From Roseococcus microcysteis (GTDB taxonomy: Bacteria; Pseudomonadota; Alphaproteobacteria; Acetobacterales; Acetobacteraceae): a stretch of DNA of 64,000 nucleotides. Positions within the stretch are counted from its first letter, which is position 1. Every line of letters begins with the position of its first letter. The DNA lies in the NCBI RefSeq assembly GCF_014764365.1, contig NZ_CP061718.1, forward strand, positions 1,116,001 to 1,180,000, in the 5' to 3' direction. Below the pieces are notes generated by a model. It worked only from the letters and a program-made list of their open reading frames with translations. It did no database searches and had not been told where the DNA came from. Position numbers and translations under genes: made by a program. Below, piece after piece: positions 15,865 to 24,291 of this stretch.

Positions 15865-16830
15865 TCAGTTCACGGTGATGTTGTTGGCGCGGATCACCTG
15901 CGCGTAGGTCTCGGCATAGCGGCGGATTTCCGTGCCGAACTGGTCGGCGGGCCGCGCCAGCACGGTGAAGCCCTGTTCCTCCAGCCGCGCCTTCACCTCG
16001 GGCCTGGCCAGGGCGGCCACCCAGGCGGCCTCCAGCCGGGCGCGGGCCGGCGCGGGCACCTCCGCGCGGGTGATCAGGCCGAACCAGCTGTCGGACAGCA
16101 CCAGCGGGAAGCCCAGCTCCGCCATGGTGGGCACGTCGGGCAGTTCCCGCGCGCGGGTCTCGTTGGAGATGCCCACCGCCACCACCCGCCCCGACTGCAC
16201 CAGCGGGATCATGTCCGGCAGGTTCGCGAACATGAAGTGCAGCCGCCCGCCGATGAGGTCCGTATTGGCCTGGCTGGAGCCGCTATAGGGCACATGGGTG
16301 GCGTTGAGCCCCGCCAGCTCGCGGAATTGCTCGCCGCCCAGGTGGTTGGAGGTGCCGATGCCGTAGGAGCCGAAGCTCATCCCCTGCCCCGGCCGGCGCG
16401 CCGCCTCCAGGAAGCCCGCGAAGTCGCGCGCCACCGAGGGGTGCACGGCCAGCACATGCGGCACCACGGTCGCCATCACCAGCGGCGCGAAGTCGCGCAA
16501 CCCGTTGTAGGGGGTGTTGGGCCGCAGGGTGACATTCGCGGAAAAGCTGTTCGCGATCATCAGCATGGTGTGGCCATCGGCGGGTGCGCGCTGCAATTCG
16601 ATGGTGCCGACCACGGTGGCCCCGCCCGGCCGATGCTCCACCACCACGGGCCGGCCCAGATCGGCCGCCAGGATATCCTGCGCGAGGCGCACCACGGGGT
16701 CCATGGTGCCGCCCGGCGGAAAGGGGATGATGACGCGCAGCGGCTGGGTCGGCGCCCATCCTTGGGCGCTGGCCAGGCCCGGCAGGAGGAAGGGGGAGGC
16801 CAGCAGACCGGCCCGGCGGGAGAAACGCAT
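15865..16830 (-). CDS. TctC/Bug-family tripartite tricarboxylate transporter receptor
   Basis: A 321-residue periplasmic binding protein with signal peptide MRFSRRAGLLASPFLLPGLASA and mature start QGWAPTQPLRVIIPFPPGGTMD. PPGGTMDPVVR binds carboxylates in this family, and GTSNHLGGEQFRELAG and FMFANLPDMIPLVQSGRV follow. It captures an organic acid of unknown identity for a TctAB-type importer encoded elsewhere. It is divergent in sequence from the frameshifted receptor at 13611. It is probably transcribed before, and together with, the RidA gene 14 bases downstream. Confidence 0.88.
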   Translation of the reverse strand: MRFSRRAGLLASPFLLPGLASAQGWAPTQPLRVIIPFPPGGTMDPVVRLAQDILAADLGRPVVVEHRPGGATVVGTIELQRAPADGHTMLMIANSFSANVTLRPNTPYNGLRDFAPLVMATVVPHVLAVHPSVARDFAGFLEAARRPGQGMSFGSYGIGTSNHLGGEQFRELAGLNATHVPYSGSSQANTDLIGGRLHFMFANLPDMIPLVQSGRVVAVGISNETRARELPDVPTMAELGFPLVLSDSWFGLITRAEVPAPARARLEAAWVAALARPEVKARLEEQGFTVLARPADQFGTEIRRYAETYAQVIRANNITVN

Positions 16831-16893
16831 GCCCGAAATCCCTCGATGGAGATGCCAAGCCTGTGGGCACCCTGCCAGGGCGTCAAGCAGTCC

Positions 16894-17808
16894 TCAGGTC
16901 ACAATCGCCCCTTTGCCCAGAAGGCGTGCATAAATGGGCCGCAACAGGAAGGGGCTGAGAAACAGGGGAAACTGGCACAGCACCAGGAACAGCAGCACCA
17001 GCGGGTCCGTCGCCGCCGGCAGCACCGCCAGGTAGAGCGCCATGTTCCGGTTGCCTGACAGCAGCCCCGCCGACAGCCCCAGCCGCAGCCCCGCCCCCCG
17101 GAAGGCCAGCGCCGTGATCAGGTTCAGCCCCAGCATGCCTGCGAAGGCCAGCGCGATGCCGCCCAGCACCAAGGCGGGGTCGGCCAGCAGCAGGGCCAGC
17201 ACGCCATCCATCACGCCAAAGCCGTAGAAGACCACCAGCAGCACCACGGCCCCATCCACCGACCGGCCCCAATAGCCCAGCCGCACCGGCCCCATCAGGC
17301 GCCGGAGAAGGATGGAAATCACCAGCGGCAACCCCACCAGCAGCGCGAGCCGCAGCATCAGCCCCGGCAGCGATATGGCGAGGTCTATGCCCATCAGTCC
17401 CAGCGCCAGCGGCGGCGCGGTGAAGGGCACCAGCAGGGTGGACAGCAGGGAAACCACCAGCGCGATCTCGCCATCCAGCCCCACCAGCCGCGCGAAGGCG
17501 GGGGAGGAGGTGGCGGCACAGCCTGTCGCCACCACGACCAGCCCCGCGGCCAGCCCGCCGCTGAAGCCCATGGCGCTCACCACCGCCCAGGCCAGCACCG
17601 GGCATGCCACCAGCAGGAAGAGCAGCATGGCGCCGACCAGCACGGGCCGACGCAGATAGGCCAGCACCTGCGCGGGGTCCACGCGCAGCAGCACCAGCAC
17701 CATCAGGAAGAAGACCACAGCCGTGATCGCGTCGCGGAACAGCGCGGCCAGCGGGGGCACGAAGAGCCCCACGAAGATCGCGGCCGCCAGGAGCTGCGCG
17801 CCGCGCAT
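16894..17808 (-). CDS. BASS-family (bile acid:Na+ symporter-like) transporter
   Basis: About 304 residues with 9-10 predicted membrane helices. Two internal repeats carry VVVATGCAATSSPAFARLVG and LSAGLLSGNRNMALYLAVLP, matching the crossover regions of the bile acid/sodium symporter superfamily, which also includes arsenite and pantoate carriers. The substrate is unknown. The ATG at 17808 (MRGAQLLAAAIFVGLF) is chosen. An upstream non-ATG start that adds IRTFLEGCA is possible, because that segment is also in frame. Divergent from uvrD with about 65 bases between the chosen starts. Confidence 0.75.
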   Translation of the reverse strand: MRGAQLLAAAIFVGLFVPPLAALFRDAITAVVFFLMVLVLLRVDPAQVLAYLRRPVLVGAMLLFLLVACPVLAWAVVSAMGFSGGLAAGLVVVATGCAATSSPAFARLVGLDGEIALVVSLLSTLLVPFTAPPLALGLMGIDLAISLPGLMLRLALLVGLPLVISILLRRLMGPVRLGYWGRSVDGAVVLLVVFYGFGVMDGVLALLLADPALVLGGIALAFAGMLGLNLITALAFRGAGLRLGLSAGLLSGNRNMALYLAVLPAATDPLVLLFLVLCQFPLFLSPFLLRPIYARLLGKGAIVT

Positions 17809-17873
17809 GGCGCAGCCTTCGAGGAAGGTCCGGATCAGGGGCGTTCCTCCGCGCGGTTGGTGGGCCAGGGGCA

Positions 17874-20090
17874 GTGTTCTATACCCCCCCGGTGTCCGCA
17901 ACACCGTCCCCCTCCGAATACCTGTCCCGCCTGAACCCGGAGCAGCGTGCCGCCGTCGAAACCCTCGACGGCCCGCTGCTGGTCCTGGCCGGCGCCGGCA
18001 CGGGCAAGACCCGCGTGCTGACCACGCGCTTCGCCCATCTGCTCATGACGGGCCGCGCCCAGCCGCACCAGGTGCTCTCCGTCACCTTCACCAACAAGGC
18101 CGCGCGCGAGATGCGCGAGCGTGTGGGCGCCATCATCGGCCGGCCGGTGGAAGGCCTCTGGCTCGGCACCTTCCATGCGCTCGCCGCCCGGATGCTGCGC
18201 CGCCATGCGGAGTTGGTGGGGCTGAAATCCGACTTCACCATCCTCGACCCCGATGACCAGACGCGGCTGCTCAAGCAGGTGATGGAGGCGGGCGGCGTGG
18301 ACATGAAGCGCTGGCCGGTGGCCGGGCTCATGGGCATCATCCAGCGCTGGAAGGACCGGGGGCTCACGCCGGGGCGCATCCCGGTGGCGGAAAGCTCCGA
18401 CTACGCGAACAACCGCGCGGAAGCCCTCTATGCCGCCTACCAGGCGCGGCTGGTCGCGCTCAACGCCGCGGATTTCGGCGACCTGCTGCTGCACGTGACG
18501 GAAATCCTCCGCACCAACCCCGAGGTGCTGGAACGCTACCACCGCCTCTTCCGCTACATCCTGGTGGACGAATACCAGGACACGAACCTGGTCCAATATC
18601 TCTGGCTGCGGCTGCTCGCGCAGGGGCACAGGAACATCTGCTGCGTGGGCGACGATGACCAGTCCATCTATTCCTGGCGCGGCGCCGAGATCGAGAACAT
18701 CCTGCGCTTCGAGAAGGATTTCCCCGGCGCCGTCATCGTGCGGCTGGAGGCGAATTACCGTTCCTCCCGCCCCATCCTCGCCGCCGCCTCGGGGCTGATC
18801 GCCAAGAACGAAGGGCGCCTTGGCAAGACTTTGCGCCCCGGCCGCGCCGATGCCTCGGGCGAGAAGGTCCGCGTCGTCTCGCTCTGGGACAGCGAGGAGG
18901 AGGCCCGCATGGTGGGCGGCCGCATCGAGGAAGCCCAACGCGCGGGCCAGGACCTGAGCGAAATCGCCATCCTCGTGCGCGCGGGTTTCCAGACGCGCAG
19001 CTTCGAGGAACGCCTCGTCACCCAGGGCATCCCGTACCGCGTCTATGGCGGCGCCAAGTTCTATGAGCGGCAGGAAATCCGCGACGCCATCGCCTATTTC
19101 CGCGCCATGGTGAACCCGGCCGATGATCTGGCCTTCGAGCGCATCGTGAACACCCCGAAGCGCGGCCTGGGCGACACGGCGCTGGCCACGCTGCACCGCG
19201 CCGCGCGCGAACAGGGCGTGCCGCTGCGCATCGCCGCCGGTCAACTCATCCAGACCGACGCGCTCCGCCCCCGCCCCCGCGCCGCCCTGCGCGACCTGCT
19301 GGAAGGCTTCGCGCGCTGGCATGCGGGGCTGGAATCGCTTGGCCACATCGTCGTCGCCTCCCAGATCCTGGAGGAGAGCGGCTATATCGAGATGTGGAAG
19401 CAGGACCGCACGCCCGAGGCGCCGGGCCGCCTCGACAACCTCAAGGAACTGCTCCGCGCCATGGGGGATTTCGGCACCATGGCCGCCTTCCTCGAACACA
19501 TCGCCCTCGTCATGGAGAATGACCAGAACGCGGAGGGCGCCCGCGTTTCGCTCATGACGCTGCACGCGGCCAAGGGCCTCGAATTCGACATGGTCTTCCT
19601 GCCGGGCTGGGAAGAGGGCCTCTTCCCCAGCCAGCGCAGCCTCGATGAGGGCGGCAACAAGAGCCTGGAGGAGGAACGCCGCCTCGCCTATGTCGGCATC
19701 ACCCGCGCGCGGCGGCACTGCATCATCAGCCACGCCGCCAACCGCCGCATCTATGGCAACTGGACCAGCACCATCCCCTCGCGCTTCCTCGACGAATTGC
19801 CGCCGGAGGAGGTGGTGCGCGAGGGCGCCGAGCCCGTCCGCCACATCCCCAGCTCCGTCTTCGGCGCGGGCCCCCTCTCCAGCCAGCGCCGCCCGCGGCT
19901 GATCGAGGCCGGCGCCTGGGAGGTCGCGGCCCGCCCCGCGCGCGAGGGCGGCTTCGCCGCGGGCCAGCGCGTCTTCCACCAGAAATTCGGCTATGGCCGC
20001 GTCATCGCCGTCGAGGATGACAAGCTCGACATCGCATTCGAGAAGGCGGGCCAAAAGCGCGTCCTCGACCGCTTCGTGGACCCCGCATGA
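17874..20090 (+). CDS. uvrD: UvrD/PcrA-type ATP-dependent DNA helicase
   Basis: A 738-residue SF1A 3'-5' helicase for nucleotide-excision and mismatch repair. All motifs are visible: Q motif LNPEQRAAV, Walker A AGAGTGKTR, Ia TFTNKAAREM, II VDEYQDTN, III GDDDQSIYSWRGA, IV EANYRSS, V LHAAKGLEFD and VI RRLAYVGITRARR. The C-terminal tail FHQKFGYGRVIAVEDDKLDI is typical of PcrA/UvrD. The start is GTG at 17874, with a second GTG at 17892; no ATG is suitable. The stop overlaps the prmA start by 4 bases. Confidence 0.92.
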   Translation: MFYTPPVSATPSPSEYLSRLNPEQRAAVETLDGPLLVLAGAGTGKTRVLTTRFAHLLMTGRAQPHQVLSVTFTNKAAREMRERVGAIIGRPVEGLWLGTFHALAARMLRRHAELVGLKSDFTILDPDDQTRLLKQVMEAGGVDMKRWPVAGLMGIIQRWKDRGLTPGRIPVAESSDYANNRAEALYAAYQARLVALNAADFGDLLLHVTEILRTNPEVLERYHRLFRYILVDEYQDTNLVQYLWLRLLAQGHRNICCVGDDDQSIYSWRGAEIENILRFEKDFPGAVIVRLEANYRSSRPILAAASGLIAKNEGRLGKTLRPGRADASGEKVRVVSLWDSEEEARMVGGRIEEAQRAGQDLSEIAILVRAGFQTRSFEERLVTQGIPYRVYGGAKFYERQEIRDAIAYFRAMVNPADDLAFERIVNTPKRGLGDTALATLHRAAREQGVPLRIAAGQLIQTDALRPRPRAALRDLLEGFARWHAGLESLGHIVVASQILEESGYIEMWKQDRTPEAPGRLDNLKELLRAMGDFGTMAAFLEHIALVMENDQNAEGARVSLMTLHAAKGLEFDMVFLPGWEEGLFPSQRSLDEGGNKSLEEERRLAYVGITRARRHCIISHAANRRIYGNWTSTIPSRFLDELPPEEVVREGAEPVRHIPSSVFGAGPLSSQRRPRLIEAGAWEVAARPAREGGFAAGQRVFHQKFGYGRVIAVEDDKLDIAFEKAGQKRVLDRFVDPA

Positions 20091-20974
20091 AACGCCACAT
20101 CCAACCCCTCGAAACCCTCATCCTCGACCAGCTTCCGGACGAGGCGGTGCCGGCCTATGAGGCCGCGCTCCAGGCCGTCAGCGCCACGGTCGCCCTCTTC
20201 CGCGACGAGGCCACCGACACCTGGCGCATCGAGGCGGTGCGCGAGGCGACGGCCGACCAGGATGCGCTGTCCGCCGCGCTGGCGCTCGCCGCCGGCCTCA
20301 CCGGCCATGACGCGACCCTCGCCCGCAACCCCACCGAGGCCGAGGGCTGGCTCGCGCGCACCGTCGAGGCCTTTCCCGAACAGCCCATCGCGACGCGCTT
20401 CCTGGTCCGCCCCTCCCATGCCGAGCAGCGGCGCGTCTGGGGGCGCCATGTGCTGACGCTGGATGCGGGCCTGGCTTTCGGCTCGGGCGAGCATTCCTCC
20501 ACCCGCGGCTGCCTCACCGCCCTCGAAGCCCTGCGCCTGCCGCCCAATGCCCGCGTGTTGGATTTGGGCGCGGGCAGCGGCATCCTCGCCATGGGCGCGG
20601 CCAAACTGTCCCATGTGCGCGTGCTGGCCAGCGACCTCGACCCCTGGTCGGTGCGCGTGGCCGAGGAGAACGCCATCGCCAACGGGCTGCGCGGGCGCAT
20701 CCGCGCCGTGCTGGCCCTCGGCTGGAACCACCGCGAAATCCACGCCCGCGCGCCCTATGACCTCGTCTTCGCCAACATCCTGGCCCGGCCCCTCTGCGCC
20801 ATGGCCAAGGAATTGGCCCAACACCTGGCCCCGGGCGGCCGCGCCATCCTGGCCGGCCTCCTCGACAGCCAGGTCCGGATGGTCCTCGCCGCGCACCGCC
20901 GCCAAGGCCTCGTCCTGGAACGCCGGATCTCGCTCACCCCCTGGAGCACCCTGGTGCTGCGGCGGAGGGGATAG
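20087..20974 (+). CDS. prmA: Ribosomal protein L11 methyltransferase
   Basis: A 295-residue SAM-dependent methyltransferase. It has an N-terminal substrate-recognition domain, then the PrmA core: LDAGLAFGSGEHSSTRGCL, motif I LDLGAGSGILAMGAAK, ASDLDPWSVRVAEENA, and the amino-acceptor motif FANILARPL. It trimethylates amino groups of L11. It overlaps uvrD by 4 bases, so it is probably translationally coupled, an arrangement seen in other alphaproteobacteria. The second copy of the five-hairpin element begins about 10 bases after its stop. Confidence 0.9.
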   Translation: MKRHIQPLETLILDQLPDEAVPAYEAALQAVSATVALFRDEATDTWRIEAVREATADQDALSAALALAAGLTGHDATLARNPTEAEGWLARTVEAFPEQPIATRFLVRPSHAEQRRVWGRHVLTLDAGLAFGSGEHSSTRGCLTALEALRLPPNARVLDLGAGSGILAMGAAKLSHVRVLASDLDPWSVRVAEENAIANGLRGRIRAVLALGWNHREIHARAPYDLVFANILARPLCAMAKELAQHLAPGGRAILAGLLDSQVRMVLAAHRRQGLVLERRISLTPWSTLVLRRRG

Positions 20975-20983
20975 GGCGCCACT

Positions 20984-21191
20984 GCGGAGGGCGCTGCCCT
21001 CCCCAGACCCCTCCCGCCGAGGGCCTTGGCCCTCGGAACCCGTCTCATGGCCATTTCTGGGGAGGGGCATGGCGTGCCCTTCATCACGGATGCGACCTTG
21101 ATGCCCCTCCCCACAAATGGCCATCACACATGGGGTCAGGGGCCCATGGCCCCTGGCGGGGGTTCGGAGGCGGCAGCCCCCGCCGGCACCC
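20984..21191 (-). repeat. Five-hairpin intergenic element, copy 2 (inverted)
   Basis: Inverted copy of the element at 1873-2090, between the convergent prmA and exonuclease genes and ending directly at the exonuclease stop codon. The stems, in plus-strand order, are 20984-20992/20996-21004, 21017-21025/21028-21036, 21047-21070/21101-21124 (23 of 24 positions paired) and 21137-21144/21148-21155, followed by a GC hairpin near 21157-21185. Relative to copy 1, the long stem differs at neighbouring positions in both arms, so that two base pairs have changed while staying paired. The loop of the long stem is not conserved. Confidence 0.8.
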
Positions 21192-21779
21192 TCAGCGCCG
21201 CCCTTCCCCCGCGTCGCGCAGCAGGGTTCCCAGGAGGTGGGCGTAGCCTTCGGCGTCGTCCAGCGCGATGTGGGAGTGGGGGTATCCGCCGAGCCAGGTG
21301 TCGGGGAAGGATTTGCGGGTGAGGCTGTCGTAGTCCAGCCGCGTGCGGCCGAGGGCGAAGGAGGCGATGTCGAGGCCTCCGCCCAGGAAAAGGGTCTCCG
21401 TGCTGCGCGGCGCGGTCAGCAGGCGCAGGCTGGCGTAGCGGCGCAGGTACCAGTCCACCCAGGCCCCGTCGAAGATGAGGGGGTAGGCCGCGAAGACCGG
21501 CGTGCCGCCCAAACCGCGCACCCAGGCGACGTAGCGGGCGATGGCCTCGGCGGGCGGCAGGCGGTTCGAGAGGGTCGCGGCCCAGGCTTCGGGTTCGGTC
21601 GCCCACCATGCCATCGTGCCCGGGTCGGCGGCGTGGCCGGGGATGGGTTCGAGGTTGAGGGCCAGGTGGGACAGGCGCGCCCCTGTTTCATCACAGGCGA
21701 CGGCAGCCAGGCTGATCATGGAATGGATGCCGGGATCGGGCCCATCCGTCTCGATATCCGTCACCACATGGATCAGCAC
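21192..21779 (-). CDS. DnaQ-like 3'-5' exonuclease/exoribonuclease
   Basis: About 195 residues with the DEDDh exonuclease fold: D and E in VTDIETDGPDPG, D in LIFDGAWVDWYL, and H/D in HSHIALDDAEGYAHLL. It degrades nucleic acid from 3' ends; the exact substrate is unknown. The start is GTG at 21779 (VLIHVVTDIETD), since the frame further upstream is Arg/Gly-rich noise. The stop codon abuts the hairpin element copy 2. Confidence 0.75.
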   Translation of the reverse strand: MLIHVVTDIETDGPDPGIHSMISLAAVACDETGARLSHLALNLEPIPGHAADPGTMAWWATEPEAWAATLSNRLPPAEAIARYVAWVRGLGGTPVFAAYPLIFDGAWVDWYLRRYASLRLLTAPRSTETLFLGGGLDIASFALGRTRLDYDSLTRKSFPDTWLGGYPHSHIALDDAEGYAHLLGTLLRDAGEGRR

Positions 21780-21838
21780 GCGCGCACCTCCGGCAAAGCA
21801 CCACAGTGCCGGGATGGCGGTGTGGCTGGAAGGGGCGA

Positions 21839-22837
21839 TCAAGCCTCCGCGAGAACCTCCTCCAGCGGGCGGCGGACGGAGGGACGGATGTCCGGCCCAT
21901 GCCCGGCCCGCATCAGCATTTGCGGGAATTCGCGCGTGCCCAGCAGCGCGGCGAGCTTCGGGCGCAGCGCCGGCACCTCGATGGGCTGGTTCAGGTAGGA
22001 ATGCTTCAGCCCCGCGGCGGTGAGGGCCAGAATCGCGCGGCTCAGCGCCTCGCCCGCCCGCAGCCAGTCCAGCGGCGTGTCGCCCGGCGTGGTGAGGACG
22101 CCCAGCGCGGGCGAATTCTCGGCCAGCGCCATGTCGTGCGCCGCCTGCCCCGCCCCCATGTCGAAGCGGCGGATGGCCATGGCGCCCACGAAGCTGAGCA
22201 GGTCCGGCATGCCGAAGGCGGCGCCCGACATGCCATCGCGCGAGGCGGCGTGGCGGGACCGCACCCAGGCGGCGAGCTCGCCCCGGAAGCCAGGGTCGGC
22301 CATCTGCGCGCGATCCCCTTCCGCCACGAGTTCCGCGATGGCGTGGCGCTCGGCCGGCGCGGTGCGCCAATGCAGGGTGACGCCCGGCGCCTCGGCCAAG
22401 GGGAGCGGCTGCGCCAAAGCTTCGGTGGTGAAGGCGGCGCGGGTGGTGCGGCGGGCGTGGATCGCGGCCAGCAATTCGGGCCGGTGCGGCGCGCAGGCGG
22501 GGCCGGGCCGGATGCGCGCCAACAGGTCAGGCTCCGCCGGGTCGGGCAGGAGGGTGACATCCAGCCCCTGCCCCAGCGCCTCCGCCGCCACGCGCAGATG
22601 GCCGAGTGCGGCGCCGCAGGAGATGACCAGCGCCCGGTCCTCGGGGTCCACCACCGGCAGGGCGCGGCTGCGGTCGGCCAGCAGGTCCAGCCGATCGGCG
22701 CCCAGGCGGAACCGCCAGGGCTGGGTGTTGTGCGAGGAGGGGGCCAGGATGGCATGGCCCGCCAGCACAAGCAGCCGGGCCCGCGGCGTGGCGAGGCCGG
22801 CGAAACCATCGGCGGAGAGGGTCCAGGGATCATTCAT
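21839..22837 (-). CDS. Nitroreductase-family protein (Acg-like)
   Basis: A 332-residue FMN-dependent oxidoreductase-fold protein. LVLAGHAILAPSSHNTQPWRF near residues 24-45 is the FMN-binding start of the nitroreductase superfamily, and HARRTTRAAF lies mid-protein. As in the long Acg/Rv2032-like group, there are two half-repeats and a C-terminal PALRPKLAALLGTREFPQMLMRAG. Acg-like proteins bind flavin but some lack enzymatic turnover. Start ATG at 22837 (MNDPWTL). Divergent from the hydrolase at 22908. Confidence 0.75.
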   Translation of the reverse strand: MNDPWTLSADGFAGLATPRARLLVLAGHAILAPSSHNTQPWRFRLGADRLDLLADRSRALPVVDPEDRALVISCGAALGHLRVAAEALGQGLDVTLLPDPAEPDLLARIRPGPACAPHRPELLAAIHARRTTRAAFTTEALAQPLPLAEAPGVTLHWRTAPAERHAIAELVAEGDRAQMADPGFRGELAAWVRSRHAASRDGMSGAAFGMPDLLSFVGAMAIRRFDMGAGQAAHDMALAENSPALGVLTTPGDTPLDWLRAGEALSRAILALTAAGLKHSYLNQPIEVPALRPKLAALLGTREFPQMLMRAGHGPDIRPSVRRPLEEVLAEA

Positions 22838-22907
22838 GCCCGGCAATATGGAACATGTGCCGGCGCATGCCCTTGCGCCGGCGCAAGCCCTGCGGGAGGC
22901 TGCCGCC

Positions 22908-23702
22908 ATGCGACGCCTGGCTGCCCTCCTCCTGCTGCTCGCGCTGCCCGCGCGGGCCGAAATCATCGCCCTTCCCGGCCCGAAGGGGGTCACGCTGCGC
23001 GCCATCCTGGAACGCCCCGCCGAGGCCACGCGCCCCACCATCATCGCCCTGCATGGCTGCGGCGGGCTGGGCGGGGCCGCGCGCCCGCCCCGGCTTTCGG
23101 CGCGGGAGCGCGAATGGGTGGCGCTGCTGGTGGCGGCGGGGCACCCGGTGGTCTTTCCCGACAGCTTCGGCAGCCGCGACCTCGGCCCCGCCTGCGGCCG
23201 CGCCGACCACGCAGCCCCGCCCGCCTTGCGCGCCGGCGATGCCCTGGCCGCGCGCGACTGGGCGGCGGCGCAGCCCTGGAATCGGGGCGCGCCGGTGCTG
23301 CTGGGCTGGTCGCATGGCGGCAGCACCACCTTGCATGCCTGGGCGCGGGCGGCGCCCGGCACGATTTCGGCGGCCATCGCCTTCTATCCGGGCTGCGGCC
23401 CGGTCCCGATGGGCCGCGGCTGGCAGCCCCGCGGCACCGCGCCCCTGCTGATGCAACTGGGCGACGCCGATGACTGGACGCCCGCCTTCCGCTGCGTGGA
23501 GCTGGCCGCGCGGTCCGGGGGGCGCATGGCCTATGACCTCCACGCCGGCGCCCATCACGCCTTCGACGCGCCGGACACGGTGGCGCTGCGCCGCGTCAGC
23601 CTGCCCAATGGCCGCGACGTGACGGCCGGCCCCAACCCGGCCGCGCGCTTGGCCGCGCGCGCGGCGGTGATGGAGTTCCTCGCGCGGCACGCGCAGCCCT
23701 AA
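22908..23702 (+). CDS. Exported dienelactone-hydrolase-like alpha/beta hydrolase
   Basis: A 264-residue protein with a short signal peptide (MRRLAALLLLLALPARA). The alpha/beta-hydrolase triad is visible: Ser in LLGWSHGGSTT, Asp in LGDADDWTP and His in AGAHHAFDAP, with an oxyanion region IALHGCGGLGG. It resembles the dienelactone hydrolase family, members of which hydrolyse lactones or esters. The natural substrate is unknown, and the periplasmic location is inferred from the signal. An unrelated frame upstream is open, but the ATG at 22908 places the signal correctly. Confidence 0.8.
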   Translation: MRRLAALLLLLALPARAEIIALPGPKGVTLRAILERPAEATRPTIIALHGCGGLGGAARPPRLSAREREWVALLVAAGHPVVFPDSFGSRDLGPACGRADHAAPPALRAGDALAARDWAAAQPWNRGAPVLLGWSHGGSTTLHAWARAAPGTISAAIAFYPGCGPVPMGRGWQPRGTAPLLMQLGDADDWTPAFRCVELAARSGGRMAYDLHAGAHHAFDAPDTVALRRVSLPNGRDVTAGPNPAARLAARAAVMEFLARHAQP

Positions 23703-23776
23703 CCTGCTTGGGGCGCGATTGCGCCATGCCGCTTGCGCGCTTCATGTGGGCCGCGTGACTTGGTAAGCGGCCGGGC

Positions 23777-24211
23777 ATGATCATCGCCATCGGCTCCGAC
23801 CATGCCGGCCTGCCGCTGAAGCAGGCCCTCAAGACCGCGCTGGAGGCCCAGGGCCATTCGGTGCTCGACGCCGGGACCCATGGCCCCGACAGCGTGGACT
23901 ATCCGGACTTCGCCCATGCGGTGTCGCGCCAGGTGGCGGCCGGCTGCGCGCGCTTCGGCGTGCTGGTCTGCGGCAGCGGCATCGGCATGGCGATCGCGGC
24001 CAACCGCCACCCCGGCATCCGCGCCGCCGTCCTGCATGATGCCACCGAGGCGCGGCTGACCCGCGCGCACAATGACGCCAACATCGCCTGCTTCGGCGCC
24101 CGCACCCTGGGGGTGGAGGTGGCGCTGGACGCGCTGACCGCCTTCCTCGCCACCACCTATGAGGGCGGGCGGCATGACAACCGCTTGGCCAAGCTCGCCC
24201 CCACAGGCTGA
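23777..24211 (+). CDS. rpiB: Ribose-5-phosphate isomerase B
   Basis: A 144-residue RpiB/LacAB enzyme interconverting ribose-5-P and ribulose-5-P. Motifs are [11 protein letters not shown] at the N-terminus, [17 protein letters not shown] (catalytic Cys in CGSG) and [13 protein letters not shown]. Full length. The ATG at 23777 is followed directly by the conserved [10 protein letters not shown]. Lies 80 bases upstream of glyA on the same strand and may share a transcript with it, as in other alphaproteobacteria. Confidence 0.92.
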   Translation: MIIAIGSDHAGLPLKQALKTALEAQGHSVLDAGTHGPDSVDYPDFAHAVSRQVAAGCARFGVLVCGSGIGMAIAANRHPGIRAAVLHDATEARLTRAHNDANIACFGARTLGVEVALDALTAFLATTYEGGRHDNRLAKLAPTG

Positions 24212-24291
24212 GCCGCGCCCATATCCCCCGCACCGCCCCCTGTGGTAATCCCGGGGCAGCCAGCGATTCCGCCCGAGAAAAGGCCAGGCCG

